A stretch of 64,000 bases of DNA from assembly GCA_005408345.1 (NCBI GenBank), contig SEMN01000205.1:806001-870000 (forward strand). Direction: 5' to 3'. Every line of letters starts with the position of its first letter. Position 1 is the first letter of the stretch. Below the pieces are notes generated by a model. That model was not told the origin of the DNA and did no database searches. It saw only the letters and a program-made list of their open reading frames with translations. Below are positions 23,430 through 34,456 of this stretch, piece by piece. Made by a program: the position numbers and the translations under genes. Origin of the DNA: Macquaria australasica. Lineage: Eukaryota > Chordata > Actinopteri > Centrarchiformes > Percichthyidae.

Positions 23430-23775
23430 AGAGCTTCTGTGATGAGATGATTTGGGTGCTAACAACAGGCTTCTGGGCGGGTTTCTATTAGACAGATGTT
23501 GACTGTAATGATGCTCAGGCAAGCGTGGCCAACCCAAGCACCTATTCTCCATGCACCGGCTCAAGCTGCCGAGTCAAATCAACCATTGTCTATTTAAAGG
23601 AAGACTTTGATTGTTCCCTGCAGGCTAATGGCTCATCCCACGTTAGTCTCCTCTCAGATTTACTATGGGAACACTGAGCCTGCAGGAGCACTGCTAAACC
23701 ATAATGAACGCACCATGGTCATCCATACACCCTATCATCACCATGGTAATGGGAAGCACTGTGTTCTGCATGGCT
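23430..23775. promoter_or_regulatory. Possible conserved non-coding block (or exon)
   Basis: Non-repetitive, balanced-composition sequence with blocks such as GACAGATGTTGACTGTAATG and ACCATAATGAACGCACCATG. A CTGCAG|G acceptor-like site at 23623 opens a frame to 23801, so an exon cannot be excluded. However, it is not phase-compatible with the other candidate exons. I favour regulatory sequence, weakly. Confidence 0.25.
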
Positions 23776-24715
23776 CTCTAGCATCACCTACTGACAGATA
23801 GTTTGCAGTACTTCTCATAGTATTTCCGGGGGGGGGGGGGGGTTTGTACACTATTTAGAGGTTCCAAAATGAGATCTTGGGACACTCCAGGCTTATTTTG
23901 CTAGTGTTAGTTAGTGTATAGAGGATACTGGATATATAGGATATTTTGATACAGATTCCACTTCTTCTACTGTGATCATTTTCTTGAGAATTAATATCTG
24001 TTTTGCTCCTACGTGTAATTACAGGGGTGTACCTAGGAAATTAGGGCCATCAGAGAAAATGCTGTGCCGGTCCCCTTATTCCTCTGGAAATATGTGGGCC
24101 CTGTCCCGTAGATTCAAATATCAACATGATGTGTAAAATAACCTAAGCGCTGCAATTCCTGTACGGATAAAATTAAACATTTATTCAACATGATGAACAA
24201 ATTAACACAAATCTTTCTAGTAATGCAAAGGCTTTAAACATTTACTAAGACAATCAAAAAGAATACGCAAGCAGAGCAGAGCCAGGATTTTAAAAACACT
24301 AAGGCCACAAATTCAGCATATCTGACCTGATACATGATAATAATGTTTAATATTAACGTCAATTGGGAAGATTTTAAATTACATTTCACAAAAATAACAC
24401 AACATACCTCAAATTACGAACTATTATACCATCTGTTAAGTTACCATAATCGGATAATTCCCACTCATTCTGAACTATACGAACACTACTAACTCTGAAA
24501 CACACATATTTCTCCATATATGCAGACGTAAATATGTTACGACCACCAGAAAGGCTCATATTTTTTTAAGAGGTCAATAACATAATTCACAGAGTCAAGG
24601 AGTAAAGTTCTTATAAATGTGACCTCCATACAATCAATACTAACAAAATAAATGAAACTTAACAAAAAGGAGGGAAGCCACCCAGGCCAACCACCTGGGC
24701 TGTCTAGGGTCTAAC
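23776..24715. other. Non-coding stretch with poly-G and possible hAT relic
   Basis: A run of 15 G lies at 23828-23842. At 24023 the sequence CAGGGGTGTACCTAGGAAAT resembles the end of fish hAT elements (from memory). No matching second end or transposase was found up to 24715. Confidence 0.35.
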
Positions 24716-24777
24716 TTTCCTCTCGCCCAGTGTCAACTGGGACAGGCTGGATGGATGGATGGATGGATGAATGGATA
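24716..24777 (+). mobile_element. RTE-type LINE 3' tail fragment
   Basis: TCTCGCCCAGTGTCAACTGG, then GACAGGC, then (TGGA)n is the terminal block of an abundant teleost RTE-type LINE family. Only the last 60 bases are present, so this is an extremely 5'-truncated insertion. Confidence 0.6.
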
Positions 24778-25009
24778 TGTCACACTTTCTTGTGATGCTA
24801 TAATGACTTCCTGTTTACACATTTGGTTGTTCTTGATTGGACAGCACTACAGATGTTTCCTGGCAATGATTTACACATTCTTTACTATACTTGTCTTTAC
24901 TAGGCATTTCTTAAGTTTTAATTGTGCAACCGGATTAAGTAAATCACTACTTTAAAACTAGCTGGTAGTTAATAAGAAATTAGCTGGTAAAACCCAAACC
25001 AGATTGTTA

Positions 25010-25795
25010 AAGGCAAGGCAAGGCAGCTTTATTTATATAGCACATTTCAAACACAGAGGCAATTCAAGGTGCTTTACATAGGCAAAGAAAAACATTAGAA
25101 AGACATTCAAAGCAATAAAAATAAATAAATCATAAATCAATTAAGATAAAATAAAATAAAATTTATTTATATGAAGTGCAATAGAGAAACCAGTTAGCAA
25201 ATGCACAGGAGAACAGCAGAGTTTTTAATTTTTTTTTTTTGAAAGTGGCTATAAGTTTGGGGCGGATTTGATATCTTCGGGAAGTTGGTTCCATCTGTGT
25301 ACAGCATAATATCTCAAAGCAGCTTCACCCTGTTTGGTTCTGACTGGAGGTACAACCAGTTGACTGCTTCCTAAAGATCTAAGGGCCCTACTGGGATTAT
25401 ATTCTTCAAGGAGATCAAAGATGTATTTTGGCCCAAGATTATTGAGCAATTTATAAACTAGCAGCAGCACTTTAAAATCTATTCTATAAGTAACAGGAAG
25501 CCAGTGTAAAGATTTAAGAACAGGAGTAATGTGCTCAGTTCTCTTGGTTCTTGTTAGAACTCTGGCAGCAGCGTTCTGAATGAGCTGAAGTTGTCTGACA
25601 GTCTTTTTGGGAAGACCAGAGGCTGTTACAATAGTCCACTTTGCTGGAAATGAAGGCATGCATGAGACCTCTAAGCCTTGCTATTTGTTTGAGATGATAA
25701 AATGCTGATTTAGTTATTGCCTTGATGGGGCTGCTGAAGCTCAGATCTGAGTCTATTAACACATTTCTAACCTGGGTTTTTGTCTTTATAGCCCT
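25010..25795 (-). mobile_element. L2-type LINE 3' fragment with broken polymerase end
   Basis: Reverse-oriented, with a (TGCCT)n tail (AGGCA repeats at 25012-25027 on the plus strand) next to the GCTTTATTTATATAGCAC block typical of fish L2-like tails. Minus-strand frames at 25659-25249 and 25762-25535 encode the polymerase C-terminus: FISSKVDYCNSLW, then AAARVLTRTKRTEHITPVL, SLHWLPVTYRIDFK and RWNQLPEDI. A frameshift near 25640 separates the two frames. The catalytic part is absent. The insertion is 5'-truncated at about 25795. Confidence 0.8.
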
Positions 25796-26559
25796 GCAGG
25801 CGCAGTACTGAGAATATGACCTCAGTGTCGTTAGTGGTGGCTACGGCCCCATCTAAAGAACGGTCTGTCCTCATATTGGTATGGGAATACTTAACTTACT
25901 TATGTTGTCTAAATTTGGAAAATGTACTGCAAAATGAGCTGAACTTGCCTTGCATGTAGCCCTGTATGGTTCTAATTTGTTAAAGTTTCAGCTACTCACA
26001 TCTGCATGACTTAGTATTCATGACCAGTGTGATCGTTCTAACCACAGTACAACTACAGGGACAGAAAATGTTACAAATAATCAGCCTTGTAGCAGTGTGG
26101 CATCCTTCCAGCAGATGAACTGGATGCAAAACTTTGCTGCCTTTAAGTAAGACACAGATTGTCTTCCAGCTATAGATGTGGTTTAACTAAGGTTAGAGAA
26201 TTGCCATGTGCCTGCTTCTTTCTTACACAGCTGTAAGCTCAGATCCCTGCATCAAAAACATGAAAATCAGTTCACACTGCAGCTTATGTAACAAATGTGT
26301 CCATCAAACTCCTCATTATAGTATGAATCATTCCTGTGAAATTATTCAGTGCAATCCACCGTGCTGGCACCTCAGATATCTAGCCTTCAAAAGGATGAGC
26401 AGGCTGATTGTGCCATCTGCTGTGTGTGCAAGTGTATGTGAGTGAGGTGCGCCTGTGTGTATGCTGGTGTGTGTAGCTGTACACAGTGCACTGTACCTGC
26501 ATGTGTGATTAAAACTAGGGTTGGCCTTTTTGCATCCTGTCTAAGCTCTTTGCCTGCAG
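25796..26559. other. Non-coding stretch, no gene confirmed
   Basis: Intron-like DNA. A weak splice-bounded block at 26111-26145 (CCTTCCAG to TTTAA|GTAAGA) is noted but its phase does not fit the candidate exon at 26560. A TG-rich patch lies at 26420-26475. Confidence 0.35.
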
Positions 26560-26653
26560 CACCTGTCACAGTGTCGTCTCTGGCAGACATCTATGTACTG
26601 AACGCTGAGGTGGCCTCCTTCTGCCTCCTGACTCATCTTGCTGTCAAACAAAG
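26560..26653 (+). other. Candidate internal exon, best of the set
   Basis: A pyrimidine-rich tract and acceptor (AGCTCTTTGCCTGCAG) and a donor (CAAACAAAG|GTAAAAG) bound 94 bases. The single open frame needs one base from upstream and reads PVTVSSLADIYVLNAEVASF then CLLTHLAVKQ, leaving two bases. The composition is that of a folded protein helix and the block is GC-richer than its flanks. I do not recognise the protein. An intermediate exon would be needed to connect it in phase with 12099-12136. Confidence 0.4.
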
Positions 26654-26989
26654 GTAAAAGACCATCTGTTTTCAATTTGTACTCAGATGCTGATGTGAGT
26701 TTTGTGCTGTTTTGCCATTTTGACCTGCCAACAGCAGGCTGGGGTTGTTGATTGGTCTGGAACAGGGAGGAGTTGCTGCAACATCCCATCCTTTTAGGCA
26801 CTCACCAAATTTTCACTTATGAAAAGTTAATTTTGTTATTAATGGAGGAGACTGGTTTCAACAGGGTTTCACTTGGAACTCGTGTTAACACAAATGTTTT
26901 AAATCTGTGTTTGCTGCTCCAGTGGACACTTTTTTACTGCAGTTTGCAGTAAACAGCGTCCTCTAGCAGTGAGGACAGGTCAGAATATT

Positions 26990-27190
26990 TAATTCAGTTT
27001 TATTTATATAGCGCCAGATCATAACACAGTTATCTCAGGGCACATTTTCATGGTCTAGACCGACTCTTTATATTTACAGAGACCCAACAATTCCCACCAT
27101 GAGCAAGCACTAGGCGACAGTGGCAAGGAAAAACTCCCTTTGAACAGGCAGAAACCTAAATACCAACATACAAAGTGGGGAGGAAAATAA
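26990..27190 (-). repeat. Dispersed fish retroposon tail, copy 1
   Basis: Contains TTTTATTTATATAGCGCCAG, CATAACACAGTTATCTCAGG, GTCTAGACCGACTCTTTATA, ACAGAGACCCAACAATTCCC and GGCGACAGTGGCAAGGAAAA, an abundant teleost repeat. Related copies lie at 56866-57100 and 59940-60002. Orientation is inferred from the TTCAA-type tail at the left in the copies that keep it. Confidence 0.65.
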
Positions 27191-27636
27191 GGAGAAAACA
27201 CAAAAGCACTACTGAATTTGCTGCAGAGAAAAACAGTAAAGGTATTGTTTAGATAGTGATGCCTTTGATGTAACCCAGGTTATAACCCCAAGTATTACAT
27301 AGAAATCTGTTCAATCACATTAAGAGAATACAGAAAATAAACTGTCAGTATTAAAAAGAATAAGAGATATGTGATAGATTAACATTGAGGGAAAATAAAC
27401 GGACAACAAAATGTATTTTCCTTTATTAGTGTTCATTTCCGGTGGTTTTAAACATTCTTCCACATGTGAACTTTAGAGGCTAGCTCAGCCAGCCAGTCAG
27501 GTATCAGTTCCCATCTGGTGACCTGACGAAACCCGCGCGCAAAAGTTTCACAGCAATAACCACTAACCTTGAAAAAAAAGCTATAAGAGTTGATTAAAGT
27601 TAGCTAAAGCAGCTCTGTGTTAACTCTTTAAACATA
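27191..27636. other. Non-coding stretch upstream of LINE copy B
   Basis: AT-rich DNA; nothing recognised. It is the target flank of the copy B insertion. Confidence 0.4.
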
Positions 27637-27638
27637 AT

Positions 27639-28735
27639 GTGCCCCGCGAGCTGAGGAGGAGGAGACGGGGAAGCCGAGCGGGGGCTCAGCGCCGCGCCAG
27701 GAGAAGACGTTATACACCCGTCCTCCCATCGATTATCATGGGGAATGTAAGATCTATCACCAACAAGATGGACGAGCTGGCGGCGCTGACCCGGCATCAG
27801 AGGGAGTACCGGGAGTGTAGCATCATGCTATTCACGGAGACTTGGCTAACCGCGCTAACTCCGGATACGGACGTTTCAGTTAATGGCTTCCAACTACTTC
27901 GGGCAGACAGGACGATGGAGAGCGGTAAGAGGAAGGGAGGAGGGCTGGCAGTGCTTGTTAATGACAGATGGTGTAACCCTGGGCACATCACTGTTAAAGA
28001 GCAAACCTGCGACAAGAACATTGAACTGCTAGCTGTTAGCATGAGGCCAAACTATCTACCGAGGGAATTCTCGCATGCCATCGTGATGGTAGCTTACATC
28101 CCCCCCTCTGCTAACGCTGAGGCAGCCTGTGATGTCCTGCTCTCAGCAGTAAGCAGGCTGCAGACACAGCACCCAGATGCCCTCCTCGTCATCTCTGGTG
28201 ATTTTAATCATGCCCCTCCATCCTCCTGTCTACCCACATTCACTCAGTATGTTACTTGCCATACCAGAGACAACAGAATACTGGACTTATGTTATGCCAA
28301 CACCAAGGACGCATACATCTCATTGAGTCTCCCCCCCCTGGGCAGATCTGATCACAACCTTGTGCATCTCAGGCCTGTCTACAGACCTCTTGTGCGCAGG
28401 CTGCCTGCTGTCCCACGCACAGTGAAGAAGTGGTCTAACGGAGCAGAGGATGCTTTAAAGGACTGTTTTGACACTACTGTATGGGACATTTTTAGTGACG
28501 CTCATGGGGAGGATATTGACAACCTCACAGACTGTCTGACAGATTACATAAACTTCTGTGTGGAAAACACCATCCCCACTAGGACTGTACGTTGTTTCGC
28601 CAACAATAAACCCTGGATTACTCCTGATATTAAGGCTCTCCTCAAGGAAAAGAAGAGAGCTTTTGTATCGGGTAACAAGGAGGAGTTAAAGAGTGTCCAG
28701 CGAGAGCTAAGGAGGAGGATCAGGGAGGGGAAAAC
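27639..28735 (+). pseudogene. Copy B endonuclease and linker, ends in a frameshift
   Basis: Begins with a basic stretch (RELRRRRRGSRAG), then IIMGNVRSITNKMDEL (the first nuclease block), MLFTETWLT (catalytic Glu), VISGDFNHAPPSS and GRSDHNLVHLRP (C-terminal Asp-His). The linker follows (FANNKPWITPDIKALLKEK). At the run of A at 28730-28733 this copy has four A where copies A and C have five. The reading frame slips there and continues in unrelated residues to 28871. Everything before that point looks intact. Confidence 0.8.
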
Positions 28736-28750
28736 AGCTACAGGAGGAAG

Positions 28751-30529
28751 TTGGAGAGTCAACTGCAGAAAAATAACACCAGAGGAGTTTGGAAGGGCCT
28801 TAAAACCATCTCGGGCCATATGGACTCCAAGCCCCGGCCTGCGGGGGATCAGAAGTGGGCAGATGACCTGAACGTATTCTTCAACAGATTCGATCAGGCA
28901 TCTACCCCTCCCCCTGCCCCGTCTCCTCTGCAACCATCATTACCATCTACCCTCCCTGCCTACAGCCCTCCCCCTCCCTCATCTCACCACTCATCACTCC
29001 CCACAGCCCTCAGCTTACAGCCACTTAATACACCCACACCACAGCCTGGGCTGGGCCCATCTCCCCATTTCACACCCGCAAACACCCCCCATTCAGCCCT
29101 CATGCCCCCTACAAGCTCAACCGGGCTGTTCCTCACAACATCCCAGGTGAGAAACGAACTGAGGAAGATAAGGGTGGGGAAGGCGGCGGGCCCAGACGGC
29201 ATCAGCTCCAGACTTCTGAAGTCCTGTGCGGACCAGCTGTGTGGGATTGTTGAGCACCTGTTCAACCTGAGTCTGAAGCTGGGGAGGGTGCCAAAACTGT
29301 GGAAAACATCGTGTCTGGTTCCTGTGCCGAAGACCCCACACCCCAAGGACCTCAATGGCTATAGGCCAGTGGCATTGACCTCTCACCTGATGAAGACCCT
29401 GGAGAAACTGGTCCTTGTTCACCTGCGTCCGCTGGTGAGCCCATGTATGGACCCTCTGCAGTTTGCCTACCAACCCCGCATTGGGGTGGATGACGCTGTC
29501 ATTTACCTACTTCACACATCCCTCTCTCACCTAGAAAAGGCTGGAAACACTGTGAGGATCATGTTTTTTGATTTCTCCAGTGCTTTTAACACCATCCAGC
29601 CCAGGATTCTGGGGGACAAGTTGGAGCACGCTGGGGTGGACCATCACCTGGCAGCATGGATCCTGGACTACCTCACAAACCGACCACAGTATGTGAGGTT
29701 ACAGGACTGTGTGTCTGACACACTTCTCTGCAGCACAGGGGCTCCACAGGGAACCGTTCTGGCGCCTTTCCTGTTCATCTTCTACACAGCGGACTTCACC
29801 CATAACACTTCGAACTGTCACCTGCAGAAGTTCTCTGACGACTCTGCCATCGTCGGCCTCATCACCAACGGGGATGATGGGGAGTACAGAGAACTGACCC
29901 AGGGCTTTGTGGGTTGGTGTCAGCAGAACCGCCTCCAGATCAACGCGAGTAAAACCAAAGAGCTGGTGGTGGACTTCGGCAGGCGCAAACTTCCTCCACC
30001 TACACCAGTGAACATCCAGGGAACGGACATTGAGATTGTGAGATCGTACAAGTATCTGGGTGTTCACTTGAACAGCAAACTGGACTGGTCAGACAATACG
30101 GACGCTCTGTTTAAAAAGGGCCAGAGCCGTCTCTTTTTGCTCAGGAGACTAAGATCTTTTGGAGTGCAGGGTGCGCTCCTGAGGACTTTCTATGACTCTG
30201 TGGTGGCATCAGCTGTCTTGTATGGGGTGACCTGTTGGGCCAGTGGCATCTCTTCCAGGGATAGGAAGAGACTGGACAGACTGGTAAAGAAGGCCAGCTC
30301 TGTCCTTGGATGCCCTCTGGACCCAGTGGAGGTGGTGGGAGGCAGGAGAATGGTGGCCAAGCTATCATCACTACTGGAGAACACTTCCCACCCCCTACAT
30401 GTCACTCTTTCAGCACTGGGCAGCTCCTTCAGCGACCGGCTGCTCCACCCGCGGTGTCTGAAGGAGAGGTACCGTAGGTCCTTTCTGCCTGCTGCTGTCA
30501 GACTCTATAATCAGTACAACTCCCGGTAA
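28751..30529 (+). CDS. Copy B linker end and reverse transcriptase, 592 codons
   Basis: Opens just past the frameshift with ESQLQKNNTRGVWKGLK, passes a proline/serine-rich spacer (about residues 50-120) and then encodes the full polymerase: KAAGPDGISSRLL, FDFSSAFNTI (motif A), GAPQGTVLAPFLF (motif B), KFSDDSAIVGL (motif C) and the C-terminal FLPAAVRLYNQYNSR. The first Met is not the native start; it is the first available one in a frame that was once continuous with the endonuclease. It differs from copy A at a handful of residues (e.g. NELRKIR versus NALRKIR). No stop interrupts it. Confidence 0.8.
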   Translation: MESQLQKNNTRGVWKGLKTISGHMDSKPRPAGDQKWADDLNVFFNRFDQASTPPPAPSPLQPSLPSTLPAYSPPPPSSHHSSLPTALSLQPLNTPTPQPGLGPSPHFTPANTPHSALMPPTSSTGLFLTTSQVRNELRKIRVGKAAGPDGISSRLLKSCADQLCGIVEHLFNLSLKLGRVPKLWKTSCLVPVPKTPHPKDLNGYRPVALTSHLMKTLEKLVLVHLRPLVSPCMDPLQFAYQPRIGVDDAVIYLLHTSLSHLEKAGNTVRIMFFDFSSAFNTIQPRILGDKLEHAGVDHHLAAWILDYLTNRPQYVRLQDCVSDTLLCSTGAPQGTVLAPFLFIFYTADFTHNTSNCHLQKFSDDSAIVGLITNGDDGEYRELTQGFVGWCQQNRLQINASKTKELVVDFGRRKLPPPTPVNIQGTDIEIVRSYKYLGVHLNSKLDWSDNTDALFKKGQSRLFLLRRLRSFGVQGALLRTFYDSVVASAVLYGVTCWASGISSRDRKRLDRLVKKASSVLGCPLDPVEVVGGRRMVAKLSSLLENTSHPLHVTLSALGSSFSDRLLHPRCLKERYRRSFLPAAVRLYNQYNSR

Positions 30530-30883
30530 TCTACACTTGACTGTCAGTGTGCAGACTATTCACTACTATACTTCATCTACTGTTGTGCATTATCTTCATA
30601 CATATATTGTATTCATGATGTTATCTACTTCATATGTTGCTGTGAAATATTTTTCATATACATGTATATTATATATGTGCAATATTTTTATCTTATCTAT
30701 TTGTTCATACTTACAACTGCACTCAGTCACTCTATTATTTATTTCTGTCTATACTGTGTATAGGACTATTTTTCTATTTATTTTTATTGTATTTCTATAT
30801 ATGACACTTTTGCTGGCTGCTGCAACGCTAAAATGTCCCCGCTGTGGGACAATAAAGGCTTATCTTATCTTATCTTATCTTAT

Positions 30884-31854
30884 AACTACCTGTGTGAGTG
30901 CAACCAGAGGGCCCTGTCGTCGCCGGTTGCCGAGGAATACCCGCATTGGAGAGATATTTTTTGACTGCTGAAACGCTAGCCGCTAATGCTAACAAATGCA
31001 ATGCCATTCACTTATGCTAAAAGTGTTAGCTATGCTATTTCGAAGTGGAAATATAATTTTGTGCAATGCAAATTATAAACTTAGTTGATGTATTTAATCC
31101 TTGTGCATCTGTTACACACTGAATGTTTATTTGTGTCATTTTACGCACCTAAACCTGTGCCTTTTAAGCACACTAAAGGGTACTTTTGCTAATTGTTAAA
31201 ATGTTTTGTGCATGTGAGTGAACTATCCTGGATGATAGGTGTTTAACACAAGGACTGAGTTCACATCAGTGACTGAAGGAAAATTGGAATCTAAATTGGG
31301 GTCTAATTGAATCCTGAAGCTAGAGATTGATTTTATTGTTTTTGGTTTTAATTACCCGGGTAATAATTGTGTCTTTTCCTACTCTTGTTCACAACTTCTC
31401 ATTAAAAAGAAGTTGTTCTTCCAAAAGGAGATATTGTGTCCGTGTTGATTCTGGTGTATTGTTTGGTCCATTCTGGCTCCGTAGTCGACCTTAGTAGCTT
31501 CTGATTGTCCTGGCCCTAGTATATATCACAGCTAGTGTATTCTCTACAATCTTTAATAAATTGTATACCTTTTAGTAAAAGGGCTACAAATGGGTAAAAT
31601 TTTGTAACGACAATAGGTGTTTGTGTATACATGTAAGGACATGTCATCATCATCATCTTCACAGATGTTTGAGGGGTTTTGGTGGGTGTATTTAGCCTGT
31701 ATTTTTACAATGGTATACTAGGTTTGACCTATCGATAAAAAAGGGTAGCTTTTTAAACACATAGACATATGACAGTCCAACATTGAACATTGTTGTTTAA
31801 ACCTATTTATTTCCTTTTATAAAACTTCACTTGTTGTGTGCATTAAGCATAAAA
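30884..31854. other. Non-coding stretch, possible old LTR fragment
   Basis: 31360-31500 (CATTAAAAAGAAGTTGTTC, then GAGATATTGTGTCCGTG and GGTCCATTCTGGCTCCG) has the look of an LTR R/U5 region. I find no partner LTR or border, so I do not call it. The rest is AT-rich. Confidence 0.3.
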
Positions 31855-32040
31855 TACAGTATTTACACTGTAACGAATTGACTGTAGAATTTACAGTAAA
31901 TACCTGGCAAAAAAGTTGCCAATAATGTCTTGTAAAATTGCTGTTAATTACTGTAAAAAGAATTACAGTATGTTACAGGATACAGTTTACAGGTTTTTGT
32001 TGTATATAAATTACAGCAATTTATTGTTTTACAGAAAAAC
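31855..32040. repeat. Palindromic ACTGTAA/TTACAGT-rich repeat
   Basis: ACTGTAA or TTACAGT-type words occur many times in both orientations within 185 bases (TACAGTATTTACACTGTAAC, AATTTACAGTAAATACC, ATTACTGTAAAAAG, ATTACAGTATGTTACAGG). This is the typical appearance of a small fish fold-back or MITE element. I see no borders sharp enough to define it. Confidence 0.45.
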
Positions 32041-33189
32041 AAGTTTTTCTTGCGAGGATTGATGGAGTTGTTCTTCTCATGCACCTTCCCACTTCTTTGG
32101 CTGACCAACTTTGCTATCTTGGTGTAGCTGTAGGGTTGATTCCAGTGACACATCTGAAATCACATGAAAAAAAAAAACTGTGCTCACAGCTGCTCTACGA
32201 GAGAGCAGAATCAGTCAGGTTGTGCAAGGCAAGCTAATCATTTGCCCTTCCAATACGAAAAACTGCAAAACATGAAAAAACGTAAAAAAGTAGGCTGTTA
32301 ATTATTTTTCATTATCATTTCAGTTGTGCTGTTCAGGCAAGTTGGACCAGGAAGTGGCTCTGCAATGCAATGACTAATACATTGGATATGTAGGGTCATA
32401 ACAGTTAAAGGTATAGTTTGGATTTCTTGTCACAAGATTGTATGAGTTACTGACCAGTAGTCATATAGTTGCATCAACATAACCTCCCGACCAGTTAGGA
32501 TAACTGCTAACTTACTTTATTATTATTATTTATTTATTTATTTATTTTTTACTCAAAATCGTGGTAAAGGAATTTGGATTGGAAATGGACAAAATTGAAC
32601 TTAAACATGTAGAAGGTTTGTTTTATACTTGTGCTATACACGCCATTACGAATGGTCTTGATTTGTGCTCGCAAGTCAAAATAACATCTTATCTCTTACT
32701 CATGATGGCAAACTTAACTTTAGTTCACAGAAGAGCTGTTAAAGTTAAATATCAGCCAAAATGAAAAGTCTTTATATAGGAGTCTTACAAAATCATACCA
32801 TATGATTTACGTTATGATTTATACGTTATCTGTTAAATTGAGCAATATGTTAATGGAGTCTGGAAAGTAGTAAGGCAGTCACTGAACTATTGGGCTTTGG
32901 TTTTCGGGATAACTGGCCGTCGGTCTATGAGCTTTCGGTCCAATAGAATATTTTAACTATTGGGGTTTTGGAATAATGGGCCTTCAACAGTCCCCCTGTT
33001 CTGCAGCACAAACTAGAATGAAAAAGAATGCAAAATAGAAACTATACACAAGCATTTGGATACAAAGATTACAAGGTAAAGTGACAGTGGTGCAGTTAAA
33101 GTGATGGTGATTAGTGGTGGTGTGATTAATAGCAGCAGAAACAACATGTCTATGTAAACAAACACCAGACTAATATATGATATGATTAA
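32041..33189. other. Non-coding stretch with ATTT run
   Basis: An (ATTT/TTA)n run lies at 32516-32550. Two A-rich runs lie near 32167 and 32275. No gene is recognised. Confidence 0.4.
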
Positions 33190-33482
33190 TGAATGAAGTA
33201 ATTGAACCTAGTTTGTCTTGTTAATATAGAGATGTAATATAATATAGAATATGAAGCAGGTCAATGTAATGTCAACATGATATAGTATAATATAATGATA
33301 CAGTATGAGATATAGTATAACATTATATAATATTATATAATAGTGCAGCAAATATAACATACAATAGTATAGTTATAGTATAACATTGCTGTACTATACC
33401 TTATACTATGTTTATTTATACTATAACGTAATAGACTATCAACTCTAATAGTGACTAGTATAGTGTAATATAAAAAAAAAAA
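33190..33482. repeat. Cryptically simple TATA/TATAGTATAA-rich DNA
   Basis: Many near-repeats of TATAGTATAA and TATAATATTATATAATA in about 290 bases, ending in an A run at 33471-33482. No regular period is seen. Confidence 0.5.
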
Positions 33483-33489
33483 ATACAAT

Positions 33490-33800
33490 TTAAAACAAAT
33501 CGTATATTAAGAAAAGCCTTGACTATGTACAGACTCAGTGAGCACAGCCTAGCTACAGAGAAGGGTCGGCATAGAAAGACCAGGCTACCAGAGGAGGACA
33601 CACTCTGCACCTAGTGTAACAGACGAGAGGTAGAGTCAGAACTACACTTCCTCATCTCATATCCCAAATACCAGGCTCTGAGAAATGAACATTTTCCCAA
33701 TATAATAAAAACATACCCTGAATTTGAAGACTTAACAGACATAGATAAACTCCCAAAAGTGAGATTATTGCAGCAGAATTTATAATCTGATGTCATGACC
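33490..33800 (+). pseudogene. Degenerate retroelement polymerase C-terminus
   Basis: The plus-strand translation contains CNRREVESELHFLISYPKYQ followed by ALRNEHFPNIIKTYPEFEDL and LPKVRLLQQN. This resembles the C-terminal 'C..C...exExHFLlxCpkY..lR..f' region found after the polymerase in several fish retroelements. At least two in-frame stops precede it (33530-33610). It is short and diverged; the clade is not determinable. Confidence 0.4.
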
Positions 33801-34141
33801 TGAGAACAGCCAGAGGACAATAAACTTTTATTCTGTGTGTAATGGTTTTATATATCTCATAGGGCTGGGTGATAAAACGATAACTTGTGATATAATTTTC
33901 CTCACATCGCAGGATTAAAAGAGCCAATGAGAAGCCAGGAATAAAAAGGTCTTCTAAATTTGCTCTGGATAGATTTTTATAAAACAACAAGAACATGGGG
34001 TGAATTGGACTGAATAGGGGGTGGAGTGTGTATGTGTTTGTAATTGTGCATGAGTACAGAAAATTAGCTATAACAGCTATTTCATGCTTCACAAACTCCG
34101 ACTTCAAAGGGACTTTAAAATCAATTAGCCTCTTTTCTTTT

Positions 34142-34188
<47 letters not shown>

Positions 34189-34414
34189 ATATTCACAGAC
34201 CTTAACCTGAATGTTTTGATAAAGCACAAACACAGTCAGAGGCAAACTCAGTAGCAGCAGTGGTAGCGCAGCTTTTCTTTGATGTTTGATTAAAGTGACT
34301 ATTGTGGTGCATAATGAAACCTGCACTGACCTTTTTGGAATAATTTAGCTTTATTAATTCAAAAACAAAATTATCTCAGGCTTTTTGCAGCAAAGACTAG
34401 TTTGTTTTTTCTTC

Positions 34415-34456
<42 letters not shown>

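Larger units (their letters stand above)
27637..30883 (+). mobile_element. Rex1/CR1-like LINE, copy B, nearly complete
   Basis: The longest copy of the family in coding terms: endonuclease from its N-terminus, linker, polymerase, 3' UTR and a (TTATC)n tail at about 30860-30883. Its 5' end, at ATGTGCCCCGCGAGCT, lies inside the coding region compared with copy C, which continues about 210 bases further. Copy B is therefore slightly 5'-truncated. Coding capacity is interrupted by a single missing A at about 28731. Similarity to copies A and C is very high across the whole length. Confidence 0.85.

Noticed and set aside
23624..23801. Possible exon after TTCCCTGCAG (LMAHPTLVSSQIYYGNTEPA)
   Set aside because: No good donor before the stop and out of phase with other candidates; kept only as a possible conserved block.
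26111..26145. Possible 35-base exon (QMNWMQNFAAF)
   Set aside because: Too short to judge, and its phase leads to a stop when joined to 26560-26653.
34028..34326. Frames with long Leu-Ser or Glu-Arg runs
   Set aside because: Produced by the (CT)n microsatellite at 34145-34186.
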